From: Modestobacter roseus
Lineage (GTDB): Bacteria; Actinomycetota; Actinomycetes; Mycobacteriales; Geodermatophilaceae
Direction of reading: 5' to 3'
Length of the DNA: 64,000 nucleotides
NCBI RefSeq assembly: GCF_007994135.1
Contig: NZ_VLKF01000001.1
Span: 4,402,001 to 4,466,000, forward strand
The notes below the pieces were generated by a model. That model had not been told where the DNA came from and searched no databases. It saw nothing but the letters and a program-made list of their open reading frames with translations. Shown in pieces: positions 25,540 to 34,160 of the stretch. A program made the position numbers and the translations under genes. Positions within the stretch are counted from its first letter, which is position 1. Every line of letters starts with the position of its first letter.

Positions 25540-26349
25540 GTGCCCGTCGACCCCCTGCTGATCACCGACCCGGCCGACGAGCGGGTCGCCGACTTCCGCG
25601 ACCTGGTCGCCGGCGACCGCCGGCCCGGCACCGAGCGGGGCACCGGGCCGGTGATCGTGGAGGGCGTCCCCGCCGTCGAGCGCCTGCTCGCCTCGCCCTA
25701 CCCGGTGCGCAGCGTCTTCGGCATCCCCGGGCGGGTGTCCGCGCTGGACCTCCCGGACGGCGTGGCCGCCTACGAGGCGGACCGGTGGGTGCTGTCGGAC
25801 GTCATCGGTTTCCGGTTGACCCGGGGCGTGCTCGCCTCGGCCGACCGGCTGCCCCCGGCGGACCTCGACGAGCTGCTGGCCGGCCCCGACCCGGCCGCGC
25901 CGCGCCGGCTGGCGGTGCTGGAAGGGCTGAACGACCACGAGAACATCGGCTCGATCGCCCGCTCGGCGATGGCGCTGGGCGTCGACGGCCTGCTGCTGGA
26001 CCCGACCTGCGCCGACCCGCTCTACCGGCGGTGCGTGCGGGTCTCCATGGGCCACGTGCTGTCGCTGCCGATCGCGGTGCTGGGCGACTGGCCGGGCGGC
26101 CTGGACCGGCTGCACGAGGCCGGGTACCTCACGGTCGCGCTCACCCCCGCGGACGACGCCGTCGACCTCGGCGAGGTGGACCTCGCCGCCTCCCCGCGCA
26201 CCGCGGTGCTGCTCGGCGCCGAGGGGCCCGGGCTCACCGAGGCGGCCAGGACCGCCGCGCGGGTGCGGGCCCGGATCCCGATGCGCGCCGGGGTGGACTC
26301 CCTGGGCGTGGCCGCCGCGGCGGCGATCGCCTTCGCGACGCTGCGCTGA
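25540..26349 (+). CDS. TrmH/SpoU family RNA 2'-O-methyltransferase
   Basis: The protein has 269 residues. The C-terminal SPOUT fold has the three family motifs: NIGSIARSA (motif 1), LLGAEGPGL (motif 2) and SLGVAAAAAIAFA (motif 3), which form the SAM-binding trefoil knot. An N-terminal substrate-binding domain of about 110 residues is present as in 23S rRNA methyltransferases; the exact RNA target is unknown. The start GTG 25540 fits the leaderless hexamer; an earlier in-frame start at 25483 would overlap the divergent promoter. Confidence 0.88.
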   Translation: MPVDPLLITDPADERVADFRDLVAGDRRPGTERGTGPVIVEGVPAVERLLASPYPVRSVFGIPGRVSALDLPDGVAAYEADRWVLSDVIGFRLTRGVLASADRLPPADLDELLAGPDPAAPRRLAVLEGLNDHENIGSIARSAMALGVDGLLLDPTCADPLYRRCVRVSMGHVLSLPIAVLGDWPGGLDRLHEAGYLTVALTPADDAVDLGEVDLAASPRTAVLLGAEGPGLTEAARTAARVRARIPMRAGVDSLGVAAAAAIAFATLR

Positions 26350-26389
26350 CCCGTCCGGCCGGGCACTGGCGTACGGCGTTGCGCGCCCC

Positions 26390-26395
26390 TACCGT
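26390..26395 (+). promoter_or_regulatory. -10 element for leaderless start at 26402
   Basis: TACCGT, six bases, ATG; identical to the arrangement at 8212 and 13015. Confidence 0.5.
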
Positions 26396-26401
26396 TCCGG
26401 C

Positions 26402-26608
26402 ATGACGTTCTGGGTGGTCACCGGGCTGGTGCTGGCCGTGCTGCTGGGCGGCGCGTGGTGGATGGACCGGCGCGCGAAGGCCCGGGGAGCCCGGGTGAAC
26501 GGCGACGTGGGACGCGGCGTGAGCCGTGCCGCGGTGCGCGGCGACGTCGACGCCCACCGCGGCGCCGACACCCAGGGGCACCGCACCAGCATGGGTGGCG
26601 GCTGGTGA
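26402..26608 (+). CDS. Small single-pass membrane protein of unknown function
   Basis: The protein has 68 residues. One helix (about 3-22, WVVTGLVLAVLLGGAWWMD) is followed by a short basic, glycine-rich cytoplasmic tail ending in HRTSMGGGW. A leaderless promoter precedes it and a strong bidirectional hairpin follows, so it appears to be its own transcription unit. No family is recognised. Confidence 0.7.
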   Translation: MTFWVVTGLVLAVLLGGAWWMDRRAKARGARVNGDVGRGVSRAAVRGDVDAHRGADTQGHRTSMGGGW

Positions 26609-26612
26609 CCCG

Positions 26613-26646
26613 AGCGGGACGACGGCCCGCGGGCCGCCGTCCCGCT
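26613..26646. terminator. Bidirectional hairpin terminator, 16-bp stem
   Basis: Arms 26613-26628 and 26631-26646 pair over 16 positions with one mismatch and a two-base GC centre, between the convergent stops at 26608 and 26652. Confidence 0.75.
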
Positions 26647-26651
26647 GCCGA

Positions 26652-27125
26652 TCAGCCGCGCAGGGACAGCCGCGCCAGCTCGGCGCGCGCCTCCTCGGCG
26701 TACTGCGGGTTGCACATCACGTCGTAGCGGCCGGCCACCGTCTTGCTGGTGCTGGTGAAGTCGCGCCGGCCACCGGTGGCCGCGTAGCCCACCGCGGCGA
26801 ACACCGCGCCGAAGACCAGACCGATCAGCAGACCGGTGAGCACCGAGCCGATCCAGCTGCTGCCGTCGGGGGCGAAGATGCCCAGCAGCAGGCCGACGAA
26901 CAGACCGAACCAGGCGCCGCTGGCCGCGCCCGCGCCGATCGCCCGGCCCCAGGTGAGCCGGCCGGTGACCTTCTCCACCAGCCGCAGGTCGCTGCCGATG
27001 ATCGTCACGTTCTCCACCGGGAACTTCTGGTCGGAGAGGTGGTCCACCGCGCGCTGGGCCTGCTGGTAGTCGTCGTAGGACCCCACCTGCACGCCGCCGA
27101 GCGGCATCGAGACCGAAGCTGACAC
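26652..27125 (-). CDS. General stress protein-like membrane protein
   Basis: The protein has 157 residues. The N-terminal part (VGSYDDYQQAQRAVDHLSDQ and VENVTIIGSDLRLVEKVTG) matches the ferredoxin-like domain of YflT/GSP17M-type general stress proteins, followed by two glycine-rich transmembrane helices (about 70-95 and 100-120). GTG 27125 has GGAGG six bases upstream. Its exact role is unknown; the family is usually stress-induced. Confidence 0.78.
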   Translation of the reverse strand: MSASVSMPLGGVQVGSYDDYQQAQRAVDHLSDQKFPVENVTIIGSDLRLVEKVTGRLTWGRAIGAGAASGAWFGLFVGLLLGIFAPDGSSWIGSVLTGLLIGLVFGAVFAAVGYAATGGRRDFTSTSKTVAGRYDVMCNPQYAEEARAELARLSLRG

Positions 27126-27246
27126 GTCGTCCTCCGTTCCGGGCCGGTCTGGTCGTCGGTGGCCGGAGGTCCCGGCACCGCTCGCGTCCGCCGACCGGTC
27201 CACTACCCGGAACGATCATCGTGGACACGCTGTTCCTCGGCGCGCG

Positions 27247-29121
27247 TCACGCCAGGCTGTCGGCCCAGGCGCGGTGCAGGCCGGCGAACCGGCCGGTGCC
27301 GGTGATCAGCTCGGCGGGCGCGCCGTCCTCGACCACCTGCCCGGCCTCCATCACCAGCACCCGGTCGGCGATCTCCACCGTGGAGAGCCGGTGGGCGATG
27401 ATCAGCGCCGTCCGGTCGGCCAGCAGGGTCTGCAGGGCCCGCTGCACCAGGCGCTCGCTGGGCACGTCGAGGGAGCTGGTGGCCTCGTCGAGCACCAGCA
27501 CCGCCGGGTCGGCGAGGAAGGCGCGGGCGAAGCTGACCAGCTGCCGCTGCCCGGCCGACAGCCGGCCGCCTCGCTTGCGGACGTCGGTGTCGTACCCCTC
27601 GGGCAGTGCCCGGATGAAGGTGTCGGCGCCGATCGCCCGGGCGGCCTCCTCGACCTCCGCGCGGGTGGCGTCCGGGCGGCCGAACCCGATGTTGTCGGCG
27701 ATCGAGCCGGAGAACAGGAAGCTCTCCTGGGTGACCATGACCACCGCCCGGCGCAGGTCGGCGTCGGCCAACCGGTCCAGCGGCACCCCGTCCAGCCGCA
27801 CCTGCCCGGCGAGCGGGTCGTAGAAACGGGCCGCGAGCCGGGCCAGGGTCGACTTCCCGGCGCCGGTGGCGCCGACCAGGGCGACGGTCTGCCCGGCCGG
27901 GATCGTCAGGTCCAGCTCCGGGAGCACGGTGGCCGCGCCGTAGCCGAAGCGCACCTCGTCGAAGACCAGCTCCCCGGCGGGGGAGGGGAGCGGGGTCGGA
28001 TCGGCCGGCTCGGGCACCGTCGAGCGCTCCTCGAGCACCCCGGAGAGCTTCTCCAGCGCGGCGCTGGCCGACTGGTAGCTGTTGTAGAACATCGCGATGT
28101 CCTGCAGCGGGTCGAAGAACCGGCGCAGGTAGAGCAGGAAGGACAGCAGGACGCCGACCGCGAGGTCGCCGTCGATCACCCGCAGCGCGCCGTAGCCGAG
28201 CACGCCGACGGTGACCAGGTTCGCCACCGTGGTGACCGCCGGCACGAAGACCGCGATCAGCCAGAAGGCGTGGTGGTGGGCGCGCCGGTTGGCCTCGTTC
28301 AGCTCGGTGTGCAGCTCGTCGTTGCGCGGCTCGCGGCGGAACGCCTGCACGGCACGGATGCCCCCGAAGGTCTCGGTGAACTGCACGATCAGCGCCGCGA
28401 CGGTCTCCCGGGTGCGGCGGTAGGCGATCGTCGAGTTGCGCTGGAACCACCGGCCGATGAGGAACAGCGCGGGGAAGCCGAGCAGGGCGACCAGCCCGAG
28501 CGGCAGGTCGAGCACCAGCAGGACGACGCCGATGCCGACGACGCTGAACAGCGCGGTGAGCAGCCCGTCCAGCCCCTCGTCGAGCAGCTCGGCGAGCGCC
28601 TCCACGTCGCTGGTCAGCCGGCTGATCGTCTTCCCCGAGGTGTACCGCTCGTGGAAGGACAGCGGCAGGTGCTGCACGTGGGTGAACACCCTCCGGCGCA
28701 GGGTCAGCAGCACGGCCTGGCCGACCCGGCCGGAGCCGGTCAGGAACACGTAGCGGAGCCCGGCGTCGGCGCAGGCGGCGCCGACCATCGCGGCGGTGAC
28801 CCAGACCAGGGGCCAGGCATCGCCGTCGACCAGCGCCGGCAGCGCGACGTCGACGCCGATGCCGATGAGCAGCGGGCCGGCCAGCCAGGCGGCGTTCTGC
28901 GCCACGATGACCGCCAGCAGCGCCCACAGCGCCCGGCGGTGCGGGCGGAGCAGCTCGCCCAGCAGCCGGCGGGAGCGGCCGCGCAGGAACGTGCTGGCGG
29001 AGGTGCTCAGCTCCCCGGCGTCCTCCGCGGCGACGCCGCGCCAGTCGGCGTGCGCGTCGGCCGGCGCGCCGCCGGGGAGGTCGCGGCGCCCGCGCCGGTC
29101 CCGGGGGTGGTCACCGGGCAC
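27247..29121 (-). CDS. ABC exporter half-transporter, consensus ATPase subunit
   Basis: The protein has 624 residues: six transmembrane helices (about 55-330), then a nucleotide-binding domain with Walker A GATGAGKST, signature LSAGQRQ, Walker B VLVLDEATSSLD (catalytic Glu present) and H-loop IIAHRLST. The start at 29121 overlaps the partner gene by 11 bases. It is expected to form a heterodimer with the upstream gene product and export a drug, lipid or peptide. The signature has Ala where Gly is usual, consistent with it contributing the weaker signature to the degenerate site. Confidence 0.9.
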   Translation of the reverse strand: MPGDHPRDRRGRRDLPGGAPADAHADWRGVAAEDAGELSTSASTFLRGRSRRLLGELLRPHRRALWALLAVIVAQNAAWLAGPLLIGIGVDVALPALVDGDAWPLVWVTAAMVGAACADAGLRYVFLTGSGRVGQAVLLTLRRRVFTHVQHLPLSFHERYTSGKTISRLTSDVEALAELLDEGLDGLLTALFSVVGIGVVLLVLDLPLGLVALLGFPALFLIGRWFQRNSTIAYRRTRETVAALIVQFTETFGGIRAVQAFRREPRNDELHTELNEANRRAHHHAFWLIAVFVPAVTTVANLVTVGVLGYGALRVIDGDLAVGVLLSFLLYLRRFFDPLQDIAMFYNSYQSASAALEKLSGVLEERSTVPEPADPTPLPSPAGELVFDEVRFGYGAATVLPELDLTIPAGQTVALVGATGAGKSTLARLAARFYDPLAGQVRLDGVPLDRLADADLRRAVVMVTQESFLFSGSIADNIGFGRPDATRAEVEEAARAIGADTFIRALPEGYDTDVRKRGGRLSAGQRQLVSFARAFLADPAVLVLDEATSSLDVPSERLVQRALQTLLADRTALIIAHRLSTVEIADRVLVMEAGQVVEDGAPAELITGTGRFAGLHRAWADSLA

Positions 29122-30904
29122 CTCCCTCGCCGGCCCCGGCGAGCTCCGGCGCCGAGGAGAGCAGCTCGCGGTAGGCCGGCACGGTGGCCAGCAGCTCGCC
29201 GTGCGGGCCCACCGCGGTGATCCGGCCGTCCTGCAGCAGCGCCACCCGGTCGGCCAGCAGCACGGTCGAGGCCCGGTGGGCGACCACCAGCGCCGTCGTC
29301 TCGGCGAGCACCTCGCGCAGCGCGCGCTCGACCAGCGCCTCGGTGTGCACGTCGAGCGCGGACAGCGGGTCGTCGAGCACCAGCACCGACGGCCGCCCGA
29401 GCACCGCGCGGGCCAGCGCCAGCCGCTGCCGCTGGCCGCCGGACAGCGACAGGCCCTGCTCGCCGATCCGGGTGTCCAGGCCCCAGGGCAGGTCGTGCAC
29501 GAACCCGGCCTGCGCGACCCGCAGCGCCTCCTCGACCTCGGCGTCGCCGGCGCCGGGCCGGCCCAGCGTGACGTTCTCCCGCACGCTCATCGAGAAGAGG
29601 GTGGCCTCCTCGAACGCGGTGGCCACCACGCGGCGCAGCTGGTCCAGCGGCAGGTCGCGGACGTCGTGGCCGTCGAGGGTCACCCGCCCGCCCGTGACGT
29701 CGTACAGCCGGGCCACCAGCGCGGTCGCCGTCGTCTTGCCCGACCCGGTCGCGCCCACCAGCGCGACCGTCTCCCCGGGGGCGATCTCGAGGTCGATGCC
29801 GCGCAGCACCGGGTCGCCGGTGCCGGGGAAGCGGAAGGAGACGTCCTCGAAGCGCAGCCGCGCCGGCGTGCCCACCGGCTGCGGATGCACCCCGGGGCGG
29901 TCGGTGACCGTCAGTTCGGCGTCGAGCAGCTCGCCGATCCGGTCGCAGGCGCTGGCCGCCTCCTGGGCCTGGGCCAGCAGGAACCCGAGGGAGAGGATCG
30001 GCCACAGCAGCACGGTGAACAGGGCGATGAACCCGATCAGCGCGCCGGCGGTCAGCGCGCCGCTGTTCACCGCCAGGGCGCCGCCCACCAGGATCATCGC
30101 GAGGGTGACCTGCGGGTGGAACTCGAACAGGCACCAGATCAGCGCCAGCGTGCGGACCTTGCCCAGCTGCAGCTCCCGCAGCCGCACGGCCTTGCGGTCG
30201 TAGCGGCCGAAGACCAGGCCGCTGCGGCCCAGCGACCGGACCACCCGGATGCCCTGCACCGCCTCCTCCACGTCGGTGGCCAGCTCGCCCTGCTCGTCCT
30301 GCACCAGGCGCGACTCGGTGTTGTAGCGCTTCTCCCAGCGCGCCCCGAAGACCACCAGCGGGGCACTGGTGGCCAGCACGGCCAGGCCCAGCGGCCAGTG
30401 GATGGCGACCAGCAGGGCGCCGACGACGATGCAGGTGATCAGGTTCACCAGCAGGAAGACCGCCCCGAACCCGACGAAGCGCCGGATGGTGGCGACGTCG
30501 GAGGTGGCGCGGGAGAGCAGCTGCCCCGAGGACCAGCCCTCGTGGAAGGCGACCGGGAGCCGCTGCAGCCGCTGGTACAGGGCGTCGCGCAGGTCGCGCT
30601 CGATCTGCAGGCTGCTGACGTTCATCGCCCAGCGGCGGAGGAAGAACAGCGCCGCCTCCGCCAGCCCGAACAGCAGGGCCAGCCCCAGCAGCGGCAGGAG
30701 CGCGCCGCGGTCGCCGTCGGCGATGGGCCCCTCGACGATCGGCGGGACCAGGAGCGGTACCGCAAGCTGGGCGAGGCTGGCCAGCAACGCCGCCGTGAAG
30801 GTCAGCGCGATGAGGCGGCGGTAGGGGCGGGCGAAGGGCCACAGCCGCGTCAGCGCGGTGAGCCGCCCCCGGTCGGTCTCGGCGGGGGCGGGGGTCTCGG
30901 TCAT
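29111..30904 (-). CDS. ABC exporter half-transporter with degenerate Walker B
   Basis: The protein has 597 residues: six helices (about 30-310), then a nucleotide-binding domain with Walker A GATGSGKTT, signature LSLSGGQRQRLALARA, H-loop VVAHRAST, and Walker B VLVLDDPLSALD, in which Asp replaces the catalytic Glu. Such a replacement is known in heterodimeric exporters (TM287/288, BmrCD type) where one of two ATP sites hydrolyses poorly. A -10 TAACCT lies at 30919-30914, nine bases before ATG 30904, so the pair probably has its own promoter downstream of sepH. Confidence 0.9.
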   Translation of the reverse strand: MTETPAPAETDRGRLTALTRLWPFARPYRRLIALTFTAALLASLAQLAVPLLVPPIVEGPIADGDRGALLPLLGLALLFGLAEAALFFLRRWAMNVSSLQIERDLRDALYQRLQRLPVAFHEGWSSGQLLSRATSDVATIRRFVGFGAVFLLVNLITCIVVGALLVAIHWPLGLAVLATSAPLVVFGARWEKRYNTESRLVQDEQGELATDVEEAVQGIRVVRSLGRSGLVFGRYDRKAVRLRELQLGKVRTLALIWCLFEFHPQVTLAMILVGGALAVNSGALTAGALIGFIALFTVLLWPILSLGFLLAQAQEAASACDRIGELLDAELTVTDRPGVHPQPVGTPARLRFEDVSFRFPGTGDPVLRGIDLEIAPGETVALVGATGSGKTTATALVARLYDVTGGRVTLDGHDVRDLPLDQLRRVVATAFEEATLFSMSVRENVTLGRPGAGDAEVEEALRVAQAGFVHDLPWGLDTRIGEQGLSLSGGQRQRLALARAVLGRPSVLVLDDPLSALDVHTEALVERALREVLAETTALVVAHRASTVLLADRVALLQDGRITAVGPHGELLATVPAYRELLSSAPELAGAGEGGAR

Positions 30905-30963
30905 GGCCAGCGCAGGTTATGCCGAGGGACCGACGATCTCGATCCGATTGGGGAGGGCCGTCC

Positions 30964-31950
30964 TCAGCGGCGCCGGCGGACCCCGAAGACGATGTCCTCC
31001 CAGGCCGGGATCCGGGCCCGCGGGTCGTCCTCGTCCTCGAACTCGGTGGCGCCGTCGACGTCCGGCTCGGCGAGGCGGCCGAGCACCACGGTGTCCTGGG
31101 TGTCGGGGTCGGTGCCCGGCTCGGTTCCCGGCACGCCGGTCCGAGCGGGCGCAGCGGCTCCGGGAACGGGCACGGCCCCGGCGGCGGGGGAGTCGAGGTG
31201 GTCCCCGTCGGCGTCCGGCGGCGCGTCCTCGGCGAGGTGCTGCTCGTCGGGAGCGGGTGCCTGGTCCTCCCCGGCACGCACCACGGAGATGCCGCGGCGG
31301 CCGGCCGGTGCGGGCGGCAGCCCGGCCGGGACGTCCGGCACGACCCGGACCAGCCGGGTGCCCTCGGCGAAGTCGGTGGTGGCGGCGTCGACCGGCGTCA
31401 CCGACTTGGCGGGGATGTCGTAGCGCCAGCGCGTGCCGCCGGACGTGGCGCCGGTGTCCCAGTCGGCGCGCACCTGCCACGAGCCGTCCTCGCTGCGGTG
31501 GGCGTCCCAGCTGATCGCGTCGACGTCGGTGCCCAGCAGCCGCAGCCGCTCGGACATGTACTCCTCGAGCGGGACGCCCGGGGTGCCGTCGGAGAGCCGG
31601 ACCCGCGCCTCGCGGGCCTGCTCGGCGACCCGTGCGCGCTCCTGGAGCACCGGGTAGGCGAAGCGCATGATCCGCTCGACCCGCGTGCCGGAGGCCCGTG
31701 CGACCTCCTCCGGGGACTCCCCGGCCCGGATGCGGGCCTGGATGACCCGCGGGGGCAGCTCGTCGGCCGGCGGCTGACCGGTGCGGCGGGACTCCCCGGC
31801 CAGCACGGCCCGCAGCCGGTCGTCGACGGGCAGCTCGAACCGCTCGCCGTCCTCCGCCGCGTCCGACCCGTCGGAGGTGGGCGCCGGCTCGGCGGCGAGC
31901 ACCAGGTTCTTGCCGTCGTCGGAGAGAGCCACGAAGCGCAGGGCGCGCAT
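30964..31950 (-). CDS. sepH: Septation protein SepH
   Basis: The protein has 328 residues. The N-terminal DUF3071 domain (MRALRFVALSDDGKNLVL, helix-turn-helix-like PPRVIQARIRAGESPEEVAR, and YMSERLRLLG) and the short conserved C-terminal motif RIPAWEDIVFGVRRRR, joined by an acidic disordered linker, are those of SepH. In Streptomyces and Mycobacterium SepH binds FtsZ and promotes its assembly at septa. ATG 31950 has GGAGG upstream. Restricted to actinobacteria, so it supports the taxonomic inference. Confidence 0.93.
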   Translation of the reverse strand: MRALRFVALSDDGKNLVLAAEPAPTSDGSDAAEDGERFELPVDDRLRAVLAGESRRTGQPPADELPPRVIQARIRAGESPEEVARASGTRVERIMRFAYPVLQERARVAEQAREARVRLSDGTPGVPLEEYMSERLRLLGTDVDAISWDAHRSEDGSWQVRADWDTGATSGGTRWRYDIPAKSVTPVDAATTDFAEGTRLVRVVPDVPAGLPPAPAGRRGISVVRAGEDQAPAPDEQHLAEDAPPDADGDHLDSPAAGAVPVPGAAAPARTGVPGTEPGTDPDTQDTVVLGRLAEPDVDGATEFEDEDDPRARIPAWEDIVFGVRRRR

Positions 31951-32264
31951 GAGGGGCGACCTCCAGCAGGTTCCGGTGCGAGCCGGGGGAGCGGACCCCG
32001 GTCACGCTATCGCCCGCCCGGGCGACCCGCGCCACGGACACGCCCGGCCCGGCGCGTCGGCTCGACAACGAGGTCCGTCGTGCACCCGGGTCGCCCCGAC
32101 CCAGGGCGACGGTGCGGTCGCAGGCTGCTGACGGCTCGACCAGAATGGACCCTTCGGCGTTCGCCGAGCCCCCGCCCGGGTCATGTGCTGGAAACACCCG
32201 CGGGGGATGGTGGTCCGACGGACGGCGCGGTGCGGCGCCTCCGCGACGAGCGGAAGGGGAGCAC
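31951..32264. other. Divergent intergenic region between sepH and the amidotransferase gene
   Basis: These 314 bases hold no gene I can support. A TAGCGT hexamer on the minus strand at 32009-32004 could be the sepH -10. GTCGCCC/GGGCGAC (32090-32096 and 32104-32110) form a 7-bp hairpin, and CAGAAT at 32141 could be a -10 for the plus-strand genes, leaving a leader of about 110 bases. AAGGGGAG just before 32265 is the ribosome-binding site. Confidence 0.4.
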
Positions 32265-34049
32265 GTGTGCGGCATCTCCGGTGAGGTCCGGTTCGACGGC
32301 GGCGTGGCCGACATGGCGGCCGTGGCCGCGATGTGCGACCAGCTGCAGCGGCGGGGGCCGGACGGCTCGGGTGGCTGGCAGGCCGGGCCGGTCGCGCTGG
32401 GCCACCGGCGGCTGAAGATCATCGACCTGACCGACGCCGGGGCGCAGCCGATGGTGGACGCCGAGCTCGGGTTGACGATGGTCTTCAACGGGATCATCTA
32501 CAACTACAAGGAGCTGCGCGCCGAGCTGCAGGCCGCCGGCTACCGCTTCTTCTCCACCTCCGACACCGAGGTGGTGCTCAAGGCCTACCACCGCTGGGGC
32601 CGCGAGTGCGTCGAGCGCTTCCTGGGGATGTTCGCCTTCGTCGTCGTCGAGCGGGACACCGGGCGCGTGGTCATGGCCCGCGACCGCTTCGGGATCAAGC
32701 CGCTGTACCTCAGCCGTGGGCCCGGCCGGCTCCGGTTCGCCTCGTCGCTGCCCGCGCTGGTCCGCGCCGGCGGGGTGGACACCACCATCGACCCGGTGGC
32801 GCTGCACCACTACATGTCCTTCCACGCCGTCGTCCCGGCGCCGCGCACGATCCTGGCCGGGGTCGGGAAGCTGCCGCCGGCGACCGTGCGCACCTACGAA
32901 CCCGACGGTCGCGAGACCGACTGGGTGTACTGGCGCCCGGTGCACGAGCGGCGCCCGGAGCTCGCCGGCCTGCACCCGGTGGAGTGGCAGGAGCGGGTGC
33001 TCGACTCGCTGCGCGTGGCGGTGCGCCGGCGGATGGTCGCCGACGTGCCCGTCGGTGTGCTGCTGTCCGGCGGCATCGACTCCAGCCTGGTCGTCGGCCT
33101 GCTCGCCGAGGAGGGGCAGAAGGGGCTGGCCACCTTCTCCATCGGCTTCGAGGCGGTCGGTGAGCGCTCGGGCGACGAGTTCGTCTACTCCGACGTCGTC
33201 GCGCAGACCTTCGAGACCGACCACCACCGGCTGATGATCCCCAGCGCCGACGTGCACGCCGGCCTCGACGGGGCGATCGGCGCGATGGCCGAGCCGCAGG
33301 TCAGCCACGACGCCGTCGCCTTCTACCTGCTCTCCCAGCAGGTCAGCCAGCACGTGAAGGTGGTGCAGAGCGGCCAGGGCGCCGACGAGGTGATGGCCGG
33401 GTACGACTGGTACCCGCCGCTGGCCGACGTCCCGGCCGACCAGGCCGTCGACGCCTACACCCGGCACTTCGTCGACCAGCCGCACAGCCGGCTGGCCCAG
33501 GTGCTCGCCGAGCAGTGGCTCACCGCCGACGACGTCAGCCGGCAGCTGGTCGCCGACCACTTCGCCCGGCCGGGCGCGGAGACGACGCTGGACAAGGCGC
33601 TGCGGCTGGACTCCACGGTGATGCTCGTCGACGACCCGGTGAAGCGGGTCGACAACATGACGATGGCCTGGGGCCTGGAGGCCCGCGTGCCGTTCCTGGA
33701 CCACGAGTTCGCCGAGCTCGCCGCCGCCGTCCCGCCCGAGCTGAAGCTCGCCCACGGCGGCAAGGGCGTGCTCAAGGACGCCGCCCGGAAGGTGATCCCG
33801 GCCGACGTCATCGACCGGCCCAAGGGCTACTTCCCGGTGCCGGCGATCATCGACCTGCACGGGGACTACCTGGAGACGGTGCGCGCGGCGCTGCACGCAC
33901 CGGAGGCCCGGGAGCGCGGCCTGTTCCGCCCCGAGCACGTCGACCGGCTGCTCGCCGAGCCGAACGCGCACCGCACCACGCTGGGCGCCAACCAGCTGTG
34001 GCAGGTGGGTCTGCTGGAGCTCTGGCTGCAGCGGCACGGGATCCGCTGA
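32265..34049 (+). CDS. Asparagine synthase-type amidotransferase (N-acetylglutaminylglutamine amidotransferase-like)
   Basis: The protein has 594 residues. GTG 32265 is followed at once by Cys, Gly, Ile (CGISGEV), so Cys2 is the N-terminal glutaminase nucleophile after Met removal. The glutaminase domain contains RGPDGSG, VFNGIIYNYKEL and ARDRFGIKPLY; the synthetase domain has the PP-loop VLLSGGIDSSLV (about residue 270) and SGQGADEVMAGYDWYP. Length and the latter motif fit the amidotransferase that amidates N-acetylglutaminylglutamine, an osmoprotectant dipeptide, better than AsnB proper. Downstream lie an S9 peptidase and an ATP-grasp gene on the same strand. Confidence 0.85.
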   Translation: MCGISGEVRFDGGVADMAAVAAMCDQLQRRGPDGSGGWQAGPVALGHRRLKIIDLTDAGAQPMVDAELGLTMVFNGIIYNYKELRAELQAAGYRFFSTSDTEVVLKAYHRWGRECVERFLGMFAFVVVERDTGRVVMARDRFGIKPLYLSRGPGRLRFASSLPALVRAGGVDTTIDPVALHHYMSFHAVVPAPRTILAGVGKLPPATVRTYEPDGRETDWVYWRPVHERRPELAGLHPVEWQERVLDSLRVAVRRRMVADVPVGVLLSGGIDSSLVVGLLAEEGQKGLATFSIGFEAVGERSGDEFVYSDVVAQTFETDHHRLMIPSADVHAGLDGAIGAMAEPQVSHDAVAFYLLSQQVSQHVKVVQSGQGADEVMAGYDWYPPLADVPADQAVDAYTRHFVDQPHSRLAQVLAEQWLTADDVSRQLVADHFARPGAETTLDKALRLDSTVMLVDDPVKRVDNMTMAWGLEARVPFLDHEFAELAAAVPPELKLAHGGKGVLKDAARKVIPADVIDRPKGYFPVPAIIDLHGDYLETVRAALHAPEARERGLFRPEHVDRLLAEPNAHRTTLGANQLWQVGLLELWLQRHGIR

Positions 34050-34160
34050 CCGGCGTGTGAGCCAGCTCGCGGCGTGGTGGGGAAGGGCGTGCGGCCGGCG
34101 TCTGCTCCACTCTGCTGACGGCCCGGGGCGCCCGGGCCACCGTCGACCTGAGGAGGAGCC

